From Biomphalaria glabrata (taxonomy: Eukaryota > Mollusca > Gastropoda > Planorbidae), in contig NC_074721.1 in the NCBI RefSeq assembly GCF_947242115.1, forward strand, positions 40,487,754 through 40,551,753: DNA of 64,000 nucleotides, written 5' to 3'. The notes below the pieces were generated by a model. It searched no databases. It had not been told where the DNA came from and saw only the letters and a list, made by a program, of their open reading frames with translations. Positions within the stretch are counted from its first letter, which is position 1. The number at the start of each line of letters is the position of its first letter. Below are positions 1-10,669 of the stretch, piece by piece. The translations under genes were made by a program, and so were the position numbers.

Positions 1-140
1 GAAATGCATCAGCTTGGAACCTTTTCAGGCGGAAAGATTAATTTCATTCATGCCGGTGTAGAAAGTTTTCAATGACCTGCAGTTTCAAACTTTAAAAAAC
101 ATTCGAAATTATTTTGGTTCTAGAGGAGAAAAGTATTTTC

Positions 141-625
141 CCCAACACACACACCACATACACACACCACACACACCACCCCACACAACACGCACGAACC
201 ACACCACACGCATACCACACATATACCACACACACACCTCCACACACACCACACATACATATCACACACCACATACCACCACACAAGCAACACGCACGCT
301 TACATCACCACACACAACGCGCGCACACACACCACATACACACAACACGCACGCACCAGACCAAACACACACACCACATACACACAACAAGCACGCACCA
401 CACACACCACACATACACAACACGCACTCACCACACACACACACACACACACAACACGCACACACCACACCAAACATACACACACGCACATACCAAACAC
501 ACACACACCACACATAACACGCACACCACACACACAACACGCCACACACCACCACACACCACTACACACCACCACCCGCCACACACAACAAGCACGCACC
601 ACACACACACAAAGTGCGATAAACA
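141..625. repeat. CA-rich low-complexity tract
   Basis: Almost pure ACAC/CACC sequence with interspersed GCACG and ACCAC variants. Long open frames on both strands read as poly-His/Thr or poly-Cys/Val and are by-products of composition, not genes. The flanks (1-140 and 626-1090) are AT-rich and hold nothing recognisable. Confidence 0.9.
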
Positions 626-1096
626 ATGCACCATAATCCTTCCCCAATTTTACGCGATTATGACGTGTGCTGCGTAGCCTGTAGTGAAGTAGCTACGCCC
701 CTGTTTCCTCGGCAGTTACATTCAAATTTCACTCAACAAAAGGGAACTAATTCGAATTTTGTTTCACATTAGTTAAACATCTTAATCACAGAATATTATA
801 GGATAAAAAAATTCATAGTGTTCTTAGTCCCTGGCATACAACATTAAATATTTGTTAAGGTAAATACGGTATGTTTAAGTATATTCAAATTAAAGTAACC
901 ATATTTTGCATAAGCTTTTAGTTCTATAAAAATGTTCCACACTTTATACCCTTCATATCTAGCTAGGCCTACCACAAAATATAAAACTTGACTTTAGATT
1001 TAACTGAACCACAACAGATGGTCAGTATGAAATTGAATTACCAACAGTAAACGCTGACAGCAAACTTTTAAATGCATTAAATTAATAACACTCGGA

Positions 1097-1388
1097 CTAT
1101 ATATATATATATATATTATAGCTTATTAAGCGCTACTTTCATGCTTATAGCATGCTCAGAGCGCTTTGGTCCAATCTCATTTGTGGACCAGTGGGGGGGG
1201 GGGGGGAGGGTATCTAGGAGTATCTTGGTTTTCCGTGCTGCCTTTAGTCGCTCAGTAAACGCAACTCTGCCCGAGTCCACACACTGGACGGTCGGGTGTC
1301 GAACCTCGAGCCCCCCTCTAGGCAGCCAAGACAAGCCAAGCTCAAGCGCACTTAGCCTCTCGACCACGCTTCCCATGTATAACCTAAA
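1097..1388 (-). mobile_element. tRNA-like SINE, family C, copy 1
   Basis: On the minus strand the element starts like a class II tRNA (GGGAAGCGTGGTCGAGAGGC, box A like) and has a box B-like GGTTCGACACCC. It ends at the left in a TA-rich simple tail. A second copy lies at 7150-7405 in the same orientation with the same shared core (TTATAGCATGCTCAGAGCGC on the plus strand). A poly-G run lies near 1190. Two diverged copies plus box A/B and a simple tail make a SINE the best reading. Confidence 0.65.
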
Positions 1389-1800
1389 ACAAATTGTAGC
1401 CTCCAGGATCCAAAAACAAACAAGAAACTGTAGCACGCCCCTGAGTTAGTTTCTTAGTCCGTTCAACTATTGGGACCAACTCTGACTTTTTCGGAAATTT
1501 CCTATCAAATAAAGTCTTGGTACTATGGAACTGATAAGCAAAAAGGCCAACTTCTGAACGAAGGGCAGATAATGTGTCTTGACACCTGCCTCAAGGCTAG
1601 AGTTCGACATAAATACATCCGCTGAGTGTAGCAGACGATACCGACACATTGATCTGGTCCCCAGGTGAGACTTAGAATGTAAATAAGACTTCTTGTTGTT
1701 CACCTTTTTCTTGCTCAAAATTTCAAACTTGATTGTCTGTCTTTAGTAACAATAAATGTTACACTTGATGTGGTGGGGACGTAATTGGTGAGACTAGAGT
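1389..1800. other. Unassigned AT-rich sequence
   Basis: No exon, RNA gene or repeat that I can recognise. The 83-codon minus-strand open frame here has no motif and no splice context. Confidence 0.5.
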
Positions 1801-1802
1801 GT

Positions 1803-1885
1803 ATTATATCTTATCTTATATAAAACAGACGTTACTTCAAAAAAGAAGATGATTACTTCCTACGAGTCATGTATTCTGTCATGCA
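1803..1885 (-). mobile_element. LINE family B 3' fragment
   Basis: Carries the TATCTTATCTTATATAA tail (complement of ATAAGATAAG) and the adjoining GACGTTACTTCAAAAAAGAA segment shared with copies at 4612, 6463, 25518, 29445 and 35318. Only the last 80 bases or so are present. Confidence 0.6.
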
Positions 1886-1917
1886 ATACAGCACTGTTTC
1901 CCAAACTTTTTTCTTTA

Positions 1918-2307
1918 GCGGAACACTTCGCACATTCTGAATATTTAGCGGAACACTTCGCACATTCTGAATATTTAGCGGAACACTTCGCACATTCTGA
2001 ATATTTAGCGGAACACTTCACACATTCTGAATATTTAGCGGAACACTTCGCACATTCTGAATATTTAGCGGGACACTTCGCACATTCTGAATATTTAGCG
2101 GAACACTTCACACATTCTGAATATTTAGCGGGACACTTCGCACATTCTGAATATTTAGCGGAACACTTCGCACATTCTGAATATTTAGCGGAACACTTCG
2201 CACATTCTGAATATTTAGCGGAACACTTCGCACATTCTGAATATTTAGCGGAACACTTCGCAAATTCTAAATATTTAGTGGAACACTTCGCACATTCTGA
2301 ATATTTA
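1918..2307. repeat. 30-bp minisatellite, 13 full units
   Basis: Thirteen near-perfect 30-bp units that begin GCGGAACACTTCGCACATTC, followed by a degenerate fourteenth unit. Since 30 is a multiple of 3, the array gives an open frame of ten-residue repeats (AEHFAHSEYL). Differences between units are single bases (cgc/cac, gaa/gga). The flanking text CTGTTTCCCAAACTTTTTTC resembles the end of hAT-type MITEs, so the array may have grown inside such an element. No start context, splice site or domain supports a protein. Confidence 0.9.
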
Positions 2308-2415
2308 GCGGAACGCTTTGAATTTTTTTCTTTAAAAGCGATAAATTCACATGGTGGTCTACTAGTTATTATTCCAGTGGTTCTCGGAACATCTAATTGA
2401 ATAGTCCTTAAAAAA

Positions 2416-2858
2416 ACTAGACAAGATTAATCTACTACGCTCTTGCGCACGCTCCATTAGCTTCCCGTGAAAGCGAGAATCGATTACAAGGTCGCCACAC
2501 TTTGTCATCAGTGTAAATATAACAATGAGATGCCCTTGTACCTTAGCGAACTGATTACTCCATATGTCCCCCAGAGACCCCTGCGCTCAATGGACCCAAC
2601 GCTTTTAGTGGTGCCACGTTTCTCCCTCAAAAGCTACGGTCTGCGGGCTTTTTCAGTTCACGGACCAAAGGTTTGGAACTCACTCCCCAGTGATCTCAGA
2701 CAGACAACATGCTATACCACTTTTAAGAAGAACATTAAGACCTATCTGTTTAAAACTTTTTTAGATTAACTGTCATTTTAGCTGTCGTGTTTGTGTTTGT
2801 AATGTTATTACAGCACCTTGAGCCTACATTTTGTTGTTAACAGCGCTTTATAAATAAA

Positions 2859-2893
<35 letters not shown>
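2416..2893 (+). mobile_element. LINE family A, 3' end of reverse transcriptase ORF
   Basis: Codes for the C-terminal tail typical of CR1/L2-like non-LTR retrotransposons: residues around LPVKARIDYKVA, then LRAFSVHGPKVWNSLPSDLR and a FKKNIKTYLF end, followed by a roughly 100-base UTR and an (ATT)n tail. One codon upstream of LPVKAR is a stop where the family normally has Trp, so this 5'-truncated copy is dead. Sister copies are at 15356-15572 and 31745-31885. Assignment to the CR1/L2 group is from recall of the tail motif. Confidence 0.8.
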
Positions 2894-2898
<5 letters not shown>

Positions 2899-2934
2899 AC
2901 TCGCGGAATACTAGGGTTCTACAGAACAATATAG

Positions 2935-3005
2935 CATGACTACATGCATTACGCGTAGGACATAAACATCTTCTTTTTTTGAAGTAAAGTCTGAACTTTA
3001 TAAGT
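2935..3005 (+). mobile_element. LINE family B 3' fragment
   Basis: Short match to the end of the family B copies (ACATGCATTACGCGTAGGAC and TTTTTGAAGTAAAGTCTG). It lies directly before the signal-peptide exon. Confidence 0.5.
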
Positions 3006-3050
3006 TCTTTTTTTTTCTGACCTGAACTATTTTGCAGATTTCAAGTCAAA

Positions 3051-3934
3051 ATGAAGGTGATTCTCTTGTTAGTTCTGCTGGCATCATGTTACTCATTTCA
3101 TGATGGTAGGTTGTCTAGCCACTTAGCCATTGAAATTCTTCTTGTTCTTAAATGTTTGCCTGCTTGTTTCTGTTCATTCTAAGTCAAAAAGATGGAGATA
3201 AAAAATGTGTGAGAGAGTAAGAAGAAAGTGGGGGAAAATGCAAAATACATGTGAGAGAATCTGTGTCAGATGCAGAGAGAGAGAGAGAGAAAGAAAGAGA
3301 GAAAAAGAAAGAGAGAGAGAAAGAAAGAGAGAAAGAAAGAGAAAAAGAAAGAGAGAGAGAAAGATAGAGAGAGAAAGAGAGAGAAAGAAAGAGAGAGAGA
3401 AAGAGAGAAAAAGAAAGAGAGAGAGAAAGTAAGAGAGAGAAAGAAAGAGAGTGAGAAAGTAAGAGAGAGAGAAAGAAAGAGAGAAAAAGAAAGAGAGAGA
3501 GAAAAAAAGAGAGAAAAAGAAAGAGAGAGAGAAAGTAAGAGAGAGAAAGAAAGAGAGTGAGAAAGTAAGAGAGAGAGAAAGAAAGAGAGAAAGAAAGAGA
3601 GAGAAAGAGANNNNNNNNNNNNNNNNNNNNNNNNNNNNNNNNNNNNNNNNNNNNNNNNNNNNNNNNNNNNNNNNNNNNNNNNNNNNNNNNNNNNNNNNNN
3701 NNNNNNNNNNNNNNNNNNNNNNNNNNNNNNNNNNNNNNNNNNNNNNNNNNNNNNNNNNNNNNNNNNNNNNNNNNNNNNNNNNNNNNNNNNNNNNNNNNNN
3801 NNNNNNNNNNAGAGAGAGAGAGAGAAAGAGAAATACACCTACTAAGATCTCTGACCTCTATCTCTACAGCTGCTCCGTGTCTTCACGGCCCTGTCTGTGC
3901 AAACCATGAAGTGGTTGCTAGGGAGAATGGACAA
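3051..3934 (+). CDS. Putative secreted protein, 5' exons (partial)
   Basis: I see two exons. The first (3038-3105) follows a pyrimidine-rich tract and TTTTGCAG acceptor, has 13 bases of 5' UTR, then an ATG at 3051 and 18 codons reading MKVILLLVLLASCYSFHD: Met-Lys followed by a hydrophobic core, a textbook signal peptide. It ends in phase 1 at GTAGGT. The second (3870-3934) follows CTCTACAG, joins in phase and reads AAPCLHGPVCANHEVV plus a few residues, ending in phase 0 at GTAGGT. The intron holds the GA-rich tract and the assembly gap. The next exon was not found. The EGF-like exon at 34812 needs phase 2 upstream, so it cannot join directly, and another same-strand gene lies between. Secretion is inferred from the leader only. 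The product is unknown. Confidence 0.45.
3275..3835. repeat. GA-rich low-complexity tract with 200-base assembly gap
   Basis: (GAGAAA)n-type sequence on both sides of an N run at 3611-3810. The round gap size of 200 suggests a placeholder rather than a measured length. Lys/Arg/Glu-rich open frames here are composition artefacts. Confidence 0.95.
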
Positions 3935-4160
3935 GTAGGTCAATAGAACTAGGTCAATAGAACTAGGTCAATAGAATTAGGTCAATCAATGTTAACAGCA
4001 TTACAATATAGATCAATACAACTAGGTCAATGATTGTTACAATCTTCACGTTGTTAATCAACAGAACTAGGTCAATGATTGCTATAATCTTTACGTTATA
4101 TGTCAGAAATAGGTCGACGATAGATAAAACTTTAATTTTATACGCCAATTGAACTAGATC
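3935..4160. repeat. Degenerate tandem repeat starting at a splice donor
   Basis: The donor text GTAGGTCAATAGAA at 3935 is followed by two close 14-base copies (CTAGGTCAATAGAA) and then by older, longer units of about 55-60 bases with the core AACTAGGTCAATGATTG. The array decays by about 4160. Confidence 0.6.
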
Positions 4161-4611
4161 ATAGACCGATACTACCTTTACCCTTATAGGTCAACAATAT
4201 GCCACATTCATAAAATTAGCCGCAGTCTAATAACTTATATCATGTTTAGATTAAGTGGCGCTATCGACTCCAAAATGACATGAAACTTGTGCCGAGACAT
4301 TAATAGCAGATTGGCAATAAAATAATTGATTCCTTATTTTGTTTCGTAGTCATATAAGTTGCTATGTTTCATTTCATCCTACACTTAGTCCCATGGTTCA
4401 ACAGATCCGACAATAAAATTACAAACAATAAAAGTTAAATTTTAAACGTGACGCAAAGAATTTTTTATTAGAAAGTGAACGGATTATCACAATTATAGGA
4501 ATTCATTTAATTTTGAAATTAAACAATGTTTCTATGAAATTTAAAAGGTGTTAAGGAGGTTACATTTTATTCATCCTTTACTGTTTGATACTATTTGAAT
4601 TAAGTATCAAT
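4161..4611. other. Unassigned AT-rich sequence
   Basis: No exon or repeat recognised. Confidence 0.5.
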
Positions 4612-4808
4612 TATGCTAGGACAAATTTGTACTAGTGCTCCTTCTTCCCTAGTGCTATAGAGCATGGAATGGGTTGCCTGGGTCAGCCAGGAAAATCAAT
4701 GATTTGGCAGAATTTAAGTCATTGGTAAACATGCGTGACTAGATGCTAGACGCGTAGGACGTAGTCATTTTCTTTTTGAAGTAACGTCTGTATATTATAA
4801 GATAAGAT
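4612..4808 (+). mobile_element. LINE family B 3' end
   Basis: Diverged copy with the coding tail around GCATGGAATGGGTTGCCTGG (Trp-Asn-Gly-Leu-Pro region of the reverse transcriptase C-terminus), then a 3' UTR and an ATAAGATAAG tail. Strongly 5' truncated. Confidence 0.7.
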
Positions 4809-4980
4809 AAACTCAGACCTTATCCGGTCTATATGGTGAGGGTGCGATATGGCTTTCCCTAAATTAGTAATGGATGGACTGAAAGGACTGAAGTTCGTAC
4901 CCCAGTCTTCATAGGAATTTGAACCTGTTACCCCTCGGTTTAAAAGTCAAGCGTTAATCCACCAAGCCCCTGTACTTAAA
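4809..4980 (-). mobile_element. SINE family A, diverged copy
   Basis: Matches the better copies at 22626 and 24165: the left part is the CTCAGACCTTATCCGGTCTA tail region and the right part an eroded tRNA-like head. It abuts the LINE family B tail. Confidence 0.55.
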
Positions 4981-5014
4981 TAATTTCAGTTTAATGAAAG
5001 GCTAAGACAGATTT

Positions 5015-5335
5015 CAGGACTCAGTTATTGAGATCGGGTCTCAAATAAGGAAATCCTATGCCGAACTGGGAGTCGACAGAGCTTCGTATGAGGTTTGCGG
5101 AGACATGTTCTCTGACAAAATGAATTAAGCATACCAAGAGCTGCGATGATATGAAGGCCAATACGAGGAAAGCGCAAACAGGGACGCCCTCGTATAACTA
5201 GGCGCCACACTTTCATGGAGGACCTAAAAGTAGTGGATACCGGGTGGGAAGTGGCCTTAGACGTTGCCAGTGATTGATCTTTGTGGGGACAGCTTGCCAC
5301 CCAATGCACTGAACGGCTAGAGAGGATCTAAGTCT
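5015..5335 (+). mobile_element. LINE family F 3' end
   Basis: The plus-strand frame reads GKRKQGRPRITRRHTFMEDL and continues DTGWEVALDVASD, a stop, and SLWGQLATQCTERLE. This is the C-terminal tail of a non-LTR reverse transcriptase ORF, followed by an A-rich tail near 5340. The in-frame stop and truncation show a dead copy. Confidence 0.7.
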
Positions 5336-5399
5336 CTGTAAAAAAAAATAAAAAAATAAAGGAATCTAATTTAACAGTTAAATAGATTCAAAAACATAA

Positions 5400-5590
5400 G
5401 TCTGTAAAATGTAAAATGTTTTACATGTTTCGGATGTTCTTTAAGAGTTGAAGATAGTTTACTTCCTAGTCCAAATCTCCCGCAGGTCGACGGGGGATGG
5501 GAGCGGGCAGGGTTTTAACCCCGGGACCATCGATAAATCCGAACGACAGTCCAGCGCGCAAACCGCACGACCAGGCAACCATCCAAGTCT
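5400..5590 (-). mobile_element. SINE family B, copy 1
   Basis: On the minus strand: GGTTGCCTGGTCGTGCGGTT (box A like) and a box B-like GGTT-AAACCC, then the CGACCTGCGGGAGATTTGGA body and a GTAAAACATTTTACA tail. Other copies lie at 27845-28012, 28150-28325 and, decayed, 46580-46735. Confidence 0.7.
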
Positions 5591-6267
5591 TGCACATTCC
5601 CGTGTCTTACCACAACCAGAGGTGGCCTAAACTGTACGCAGGGCCCTGACTGAATGTCATATTCGGAGCCTAACCCTAAGATCGCAGACACATTTTAAGG
5701 TTTTCACCAAGACAGGAAAAAAATGGTTGTACGTATAAAGATGGCCATGAGAGCTTTAACATTACACTGTGACCGTTAAATGACCGGAAGAAGTCATTTC
5801 TTGTCACGAAACTCCTCGATTCAAGCATGGCGAGTTGGTCACGTGACTAAAAAAGTGTTTCTAAAATTCTGATACGAGAGAATTATTTTAATTAGACCAG
5901 TACACTTATGAGTATAAGTTACTATTAATGTTGATATTATTATTATTACTTTTATTATACTTTTAATATTGTAATATTTTTTAATTCTATTCTAAGACAT
6001 ATTGCTGTCAGAGCGGCTATAAAACCATAGTGACCAAGCTTCACTCTGTGGACGGATTTATCACTGTAGAGTGTACATGTCATGTATAGCACAGTTATAA
6101 AGAAGACAACTTATAAAATGGATTCTTATTGGAAAGCACTTGGATCAACGGGGTTTAAACGCTATAGCAATGTCACGCATGCGCAGTTATTGAAATAAAT
6201 TTGAAACTTAAAAGCGTTGCCAGATTAGAATTAAGTATTTTTTTTATTTTTTTAAATATTGATCGTA
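5591..6267. other. Unassigned sequence
   Basis: AT-rich with a short ATT/ATA microsatellite near 5935. No gene or element recognised. Confidence 0.5.
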
Positions 6268-6385
6268 TACTCTCCCCCCCCCCCTTTTCTCTCTCTCTCT
6301 CTCTCTTTCTCTCTACACACCTCTCTCTCTCTCTCTCTTCACCGTCTTTCTCTCTCTTTCTCTCTCATTCTCTCTTTCTCGTGTG
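6268..6385. repeat. CT microsatellite
   Basis: A run of C followed by (CT)n with TTTC interruptions. Open frames across it are compositional. Confidence 0.9.
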
Positions 6386-6462
6386 TTAGGCGCTCTTGCT
6401 ATTAGTAACGATATATAATAACTAAGAAAAGACAACTTGAGCGTTACATGTTAACCATATAT

Positions 6463-6668
6463 TATATGCTAGGACAAATTTGTACAAATACTCCTTCTTC
6501 TCCAGTGCTATTAGAGCATGGAATGGGTTGCCTGAGCCAGCCAGAAAAAAACAGTGACTTGGCAGAATTTAAGTCGTTTGTTAACATGCATGGCTAGATG
6601 CATGACGCTTACGACGTAATTATGTTCTTTTTTGAATTAACGTCTGTATTATATAAGATAAGATAAGA
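6463..6668 (+). mobile_element. LINE family B 3' end
   Basis: Good copy of the family B tail: GGACAAATTTGTACAAATAC, the Trp-Asn-Gly-Leu-Pro coding segment, and the (ATAAG)n tail at 6650-6668. Confidence 0.75.
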
Positions 6669-7149
6669 TCAAGGGAGGCTATCTAGTTTTACTGAAAAGT
6701 AAACTTGAATTAAATGTTTTGTCTACCCTTAAAAATAAATGTTATCAAGACGCTATGCTTTATTTATATTTAAAAAAATGATAATAACAGTATTGCAGCT
6801 AAACTACTTTTATTATTTTACGTGACACTGCTATAGAATGCCTGCCTTGGTTAAGAAATGATTCAAAATCCAACAGAAATTCAAGGCGTTGCCCCAATAC
6901 CGGAAGCACGTAGAGAAATGAGGAAAGTAAAGCACTGATTGCGCAAGCCGGAAGCACATATGTTTATCGTCACTTCCTTGTGTCGGTACACCGAATACAC
7001 CGAAAATGTTGCTATTTATGGATTAGTCGCCATGTATGAAAGTCTGCTATTTAACAAGGAGACTAGAATATATGGAAAGGAAGAACATAACTCGTGAGGT
7101 ATACGCTAGCCTCGAATTGTTGTCTCGTTTGTCCCGGGTTCAAATCCTG
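6669..7149. other. Unassigned sequence
   Basis: No exon found. The stretch 7110-7155 ends in a box B-like GGGTTCAAATCC and may be a scrap of another tRNA-derived element. Confidence 0.4.
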
Positions 7150-7405
7150 CCAGCCGCCATCATTATTATTATAGCTTTTATATAGCGCTACTTTTTATGC
7201 TTATAGCATGCTCAGAGCGCTTTGGTCCAATAACATTTGTGGACCAGTGGGGGGAGGGGTATCTAGGTGGGTATCAGTGGGGTGGTGGGGTATCTAGGAG
7301 TTGGTTTTCCGTGCTGCCTTTAGGCGCTCAGTAAACACTGACTCTGCCCTCTTCTAGGTAACCAAGTTCAAGCGCACTTAGCCTCTCGACCACGCTTCCC
7401 ACCAT
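7150..7405 (-). mobile_element. tRNA-like SINE, family C, copy 2
   Basis: Second copy of the element at 1097-1388. It shares the core around 7200-7250 and the GGAAGCGTGGTCGAGAGGCT head at its right end (minus strand). It ends at the left in an ATT/ATA tail. The G-rich block at 7245-7310 is locally expanded. Confidence 0.65.
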
Positions 7406-7974
7406 CATTGCTATATAATCAAACTCTACTTCGAAACAAAACAAAAGCTTAATTTGATATATATTGTTTTTAGCTTTCAAAAACAAAACGATAAAAGGGG
7501 GGTGGGGGTGAACAGATTTTGGAGGAGGGTGCAAGATTGTAAAATGTAGGTTAAAATGTCAACCATTTTATTCTGTTCGGTCATGCGAGCAGTGTCATTG
7601 AGACGCAACGTTACACTTGTCCATGAGAACTTTTTGACTAACAAGTAAAAGAACTTTTCAACTGTATAGAGATACTCGGCCTAATAAATGAAGTACGGGT
7701 CTGGTCATAGCTGGTAGTGGCTTAAATATATTCATAGGTGTGGACGAGGCGATTTACACAGGGTAGGATTTTTTTTTAAGTTATTAAATAATTACTATCT
7801 TAATAGAAGTGATTGAGTCTCTGATTACCAGTGTGGCCGCTGTGAAAATGTAAAAAAAGAATACACATGTTAGCTGGTGGTTAAACATTGACAAGGCTTT
7901 TCCTACTTTATAATAATAATATCAATAATAATTATAATAATCATAAACAAAAATAGAAATACAAAGAAAATCTG
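7406..7974. other. Unassigned AT-rich sequence
   Basis: No exon, RNA gene or known repeat seen. Confidence 0.5.
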
Positions 7975-8100
7975 GGAAAAATAGGCTTAGAGATTAAGCG
8001 TTTATGGAAATTATATAAAATAACTATATCCCATTAATATATCAACGGAGGGGATAATGACAACTGACCTAACAGATACCTTCAAGGGCCTTCACATTCT
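7975..8100 (+). repeat. Diverged direct repeat, copy 1
   Basis: Resembles 8685-8821 (shared GAGATTAAGC, TCATGGAA/TTATGGAA, AGGGGATAA and AACTGA blocks in the same order). The second copy runs straight into the 16-bp minisatellite, this one does not. Confidence 0.6.
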
Positions 8101-8267
8101 TCAAGATTCTCGTTGCCTGTCAGAGGGCGATACTGCTGCAGACCTACCACATCACCAGAAAATTCCTCAGTGGAAACTGATAAAGGAACTACGATGAATT
8201 TTTATTCGCTTTAACGAAACTTGACCCTGGCAGCGCCAGAGAATGACTACTCGTTCGTTTCCAACAT

Positions 8268-8435
8268 AATAATAATAATAATAATAATAATAATCTTTAT
8301 TGTCCATATGTAAATTTGTCCTACAATTTGTGCATTACACCAAACAAAAAACATTATAACTATAAGAAACCAAAGTGTACATTCACACCAGACTCACTCA
8401 TAATTTACATGTGACAAAGTTTATATAATAATAAT
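8268..8435 (-). mobile_element. LINE family C 3' end
   Basis: Starts with the (AAT)n tail complement and AATCTTTATT, then a 3' UTR closely matching 11503-11660 (CACACCAGACTCACTCATAA is shared). No coding sequence is left. Confidence 0.65.
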
Positions 8436-8684
8436 AATAATACATACATACAATCATTTGATTAATAAGATACTCCTCCGTATTTCACATACTCGCCACT
8501 TGAGGTTCTCGAGTCAACCGATCACCTATTATACTTGGATTGTGGGTTTGACCTATTTTGACTGACAAAGCGGTGGATTTTAATCGCCCTGATCTGCTGT
8601 TAATTAGCAAGAAAGAAAAAAAAAAAAAGCTACAATTATTGACTTCGCCGTACCACTATCTCATAATATATTTTTAAAAAAAGA

Positions 8685-8821
8685 AAATATGGGATCTAAG
8701 CTTGGAGATTAAGCAGTCATGGAAGTTGCCTAAAATAACAATATATCCTGTTGTTATATCGATTTAGGGGATAAAAACAACTGATCTCGCAAGTATCATC
8801 AAGCCCCTTAAACATCGCAAA
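8685..8821 (+). repeat. Diverged direct repeat, copy 2
   Basis: Partner of 7975-8100. It ends at the first unit of the 16-bp array, whose unit resembles the last bases (GCAAAGAATGTTGCAATG). Confidence 0.6.
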
Positions 8822-9468
8822 GAATGTTGCAATGATAAAATGTTGCAATGATGAAATGTTGCAATGATGAAAAGTTGCAATGATGAAATGTTGCAATGAT
8901 GAAATGTTGCAATGATGAAATGTTGCAATGATGAAATGTTGCAATGATGAAATGTTGCAATGATGAAATGTTGCAATGATGAAATGTTGCAATGATGAAA
9001 TGTTGCAATGATGAAATGTTGCAATAATGAAATGTTGCAATGATGAAATGTTGCAATGATGAAATGTTGCAATAATGAAATGTTGCAACAATGAAATGTT
9101 GCAATGATGAAATGTTGCAATGATGAAATGTTGCAATGATGAAATGGTGCAACGATGAAATGTTGCAATGATGAAATGTTGCAATGATGAAATGTTGCAA
9201 TGATGAAATGTTGCAATGATGAAATGTTGCAATGATGAAATGTTGCAATGATGAAATGTTGCAATGATGAAATGTTGCAATAATGAAATGTTGCAATAAT
9301 GAAATGTTGCAATAATGAAATGTTGCAATAATGAAATGTTGCAATGATGAAATGTTGCAATGATGAAATGTTGCAATAATGGAATGTTGCAATAATGAAA
9401 TGTTGCAATGATGAAATGTTGCAATGATGAAATGTTGCAATGATGAAATGTTGCAATGATGAAATGTC
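8822..9468. repeat. 16-bp minisatellite, about 40 units
   Basis: Tandem GTTGCAATGATGAAAT with few variants (ATAATG, ACAATG, one GGTGCAACG). As 16 is not a multiple of 3, all three minus-strand frames stay open with the same 16-residue cycle. The three overlapping 210-275 codon frames are therefore artefacts of one stop-free unit. No coding support. Confidence 0.95.
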
Positions 9469-9840
9469 TCGTATGATGAAGTGTCTGGTCATTGTCTGGA
9501 CTGTAGTCCCGCCTGCATTCCCTTAGACCCGGCCCTGTCGACAATGTTTGTGCAGCTCTCCGAGAACAAATGCTCTAGATGCGCCTATGTAATGTAGACC
9601 TTTATTAACCCCTGTCTATATAGCACACGCACTTTGATGTGACCTATCCGTTAATACTTTTTCCTTCAGGTGTAGCCCAAGCAGGCCATTAACTGTCACC
9701 GTGGTCTAGCTAATCTAGACCTACTTTTCCGTAATTGCGACCGTGACGTTGTCACCTGGCTTGATGACTGTATGCGCTATTTAGATGAAAGAAAGCTACA
9801 AAGTTAAATACATTGGTCCGACTTCTTCAGGATGCATTCT
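9469..9840. other. Unassigned sequence
   Basis: Includes a CCCGGCCCTG end (9528-9537) like the terminus of hAT MITEs, but no partner terminus was found. Confidence 0.4.
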
Positions 9841-9862
9841 TTTCTAGTTGGCATCTAGGAAA

Positions 9863-9905
9863 ATGTCGTCACCAAATTCTCCAGGGTCAGGATGGATGCT
9901 CACTG
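9863..9905 (+). CDS. Candidate short first coding exon
   Basis: After a TTCTTTTCTAG acceptor at 9837-9847 an ATG opens 14 codons (MSSPNSPGSGWMLT) that end in phase 1 at a strong GTAAGT donor. It could be an upstream exon of the membrane protein gene at 15896: a weak AG at 15862-15863 would give a phase-matched join that keeps that frame open. The acceptor there lacks a pyrimidine tract, so I regard the join as unproven. It could equally be chance. Confidence 0.22.
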
Positions 9906-10669
9906 GTAAGTCTCTTTTTCATACTCTTACTGGAGAGTGTCACAGACCTTTATACACTTTTAACTTTTAAAACAAAGAGTTCGATCTAGCAAGAAAAAAA
10001 GCTATATTTTAAACCAAAAAAAAAGCAGACGGTGCGTAAAATTCTTATTTAATTTATTATTAAACTCTTGTATCAATAAAGACTTACATTCGAATATAAT
10101 AGTTCTTTCAAGAACGCGATATCCCTTTCAAAACCTATGTTGAATCTAGATCTAGACCTACTTCTCTACCCAAATTTAAATCTTTCTCTCTTTTTTTTTT
10201 CCTTTGAAAAATTATCACGGTCAAACCAGAGTTTTCCCAATGTGGCCTACTAGCTAGTAATCAATTTCTCAGACTGCTTTATTGAACCTTATGGAAATGT
10301 GTTGTGATTACAGGGACTCTTTTCTCATATAAAGGCAACACAACAGAAACATACACATACATACAACAGACATAACATAGAAAGTTCATTCAGCGACTAC
10401 ACACAGGCATCTTGGTCCTGATCATGTTTCCTGATCAACGAGTGGTGTTGATATAGTCTGACAGAGTGAGGTAGGCCTACTGTCAATTTTCTAGGAGAAT
10501 CGTTAGAGACGTTTTTTTTTTATATCTGTGTCTATGTTTCACTCAGGTTTCTCTATGAAGTTATGACGTGAATAGAGGTATTGTTTAAAAAATTCAATTT
10601 CTACTTTATAGTAAAAAAAAAACTTTGGTATGCTAAACTATTTTGTCATTTAAAAATTGCCCCACCCCA
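9906..10669. other. Unassigned AT-rich sequence
   Basis: Apart from poly-T/poly-A runs nothing is recognised. Confidence 0.5.

Noticed and set aside
114-677. 187-codon His/Thr-rich open frame
   Set aside because: It lies wholly in the CA-rich tract. The opposite strand is open too (Cys/Val-rich), which is expected from composition.
3611-3810. Long minus-strand frame running through unknown bases
   Set aside because: It is the assembly gap inside a GA tract.
8822-9468. CRISPR array
   Set aside because: Direct repeats abut without unique spacers, and the genome is eukaryotic. The same holds for the other arrays.
8717-9544. Overlapping 210-275 codon minus-strand proteins
   Set aside because: All three frames give the same cycle because the unit is 16 bp. 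Minisatellite artefact.
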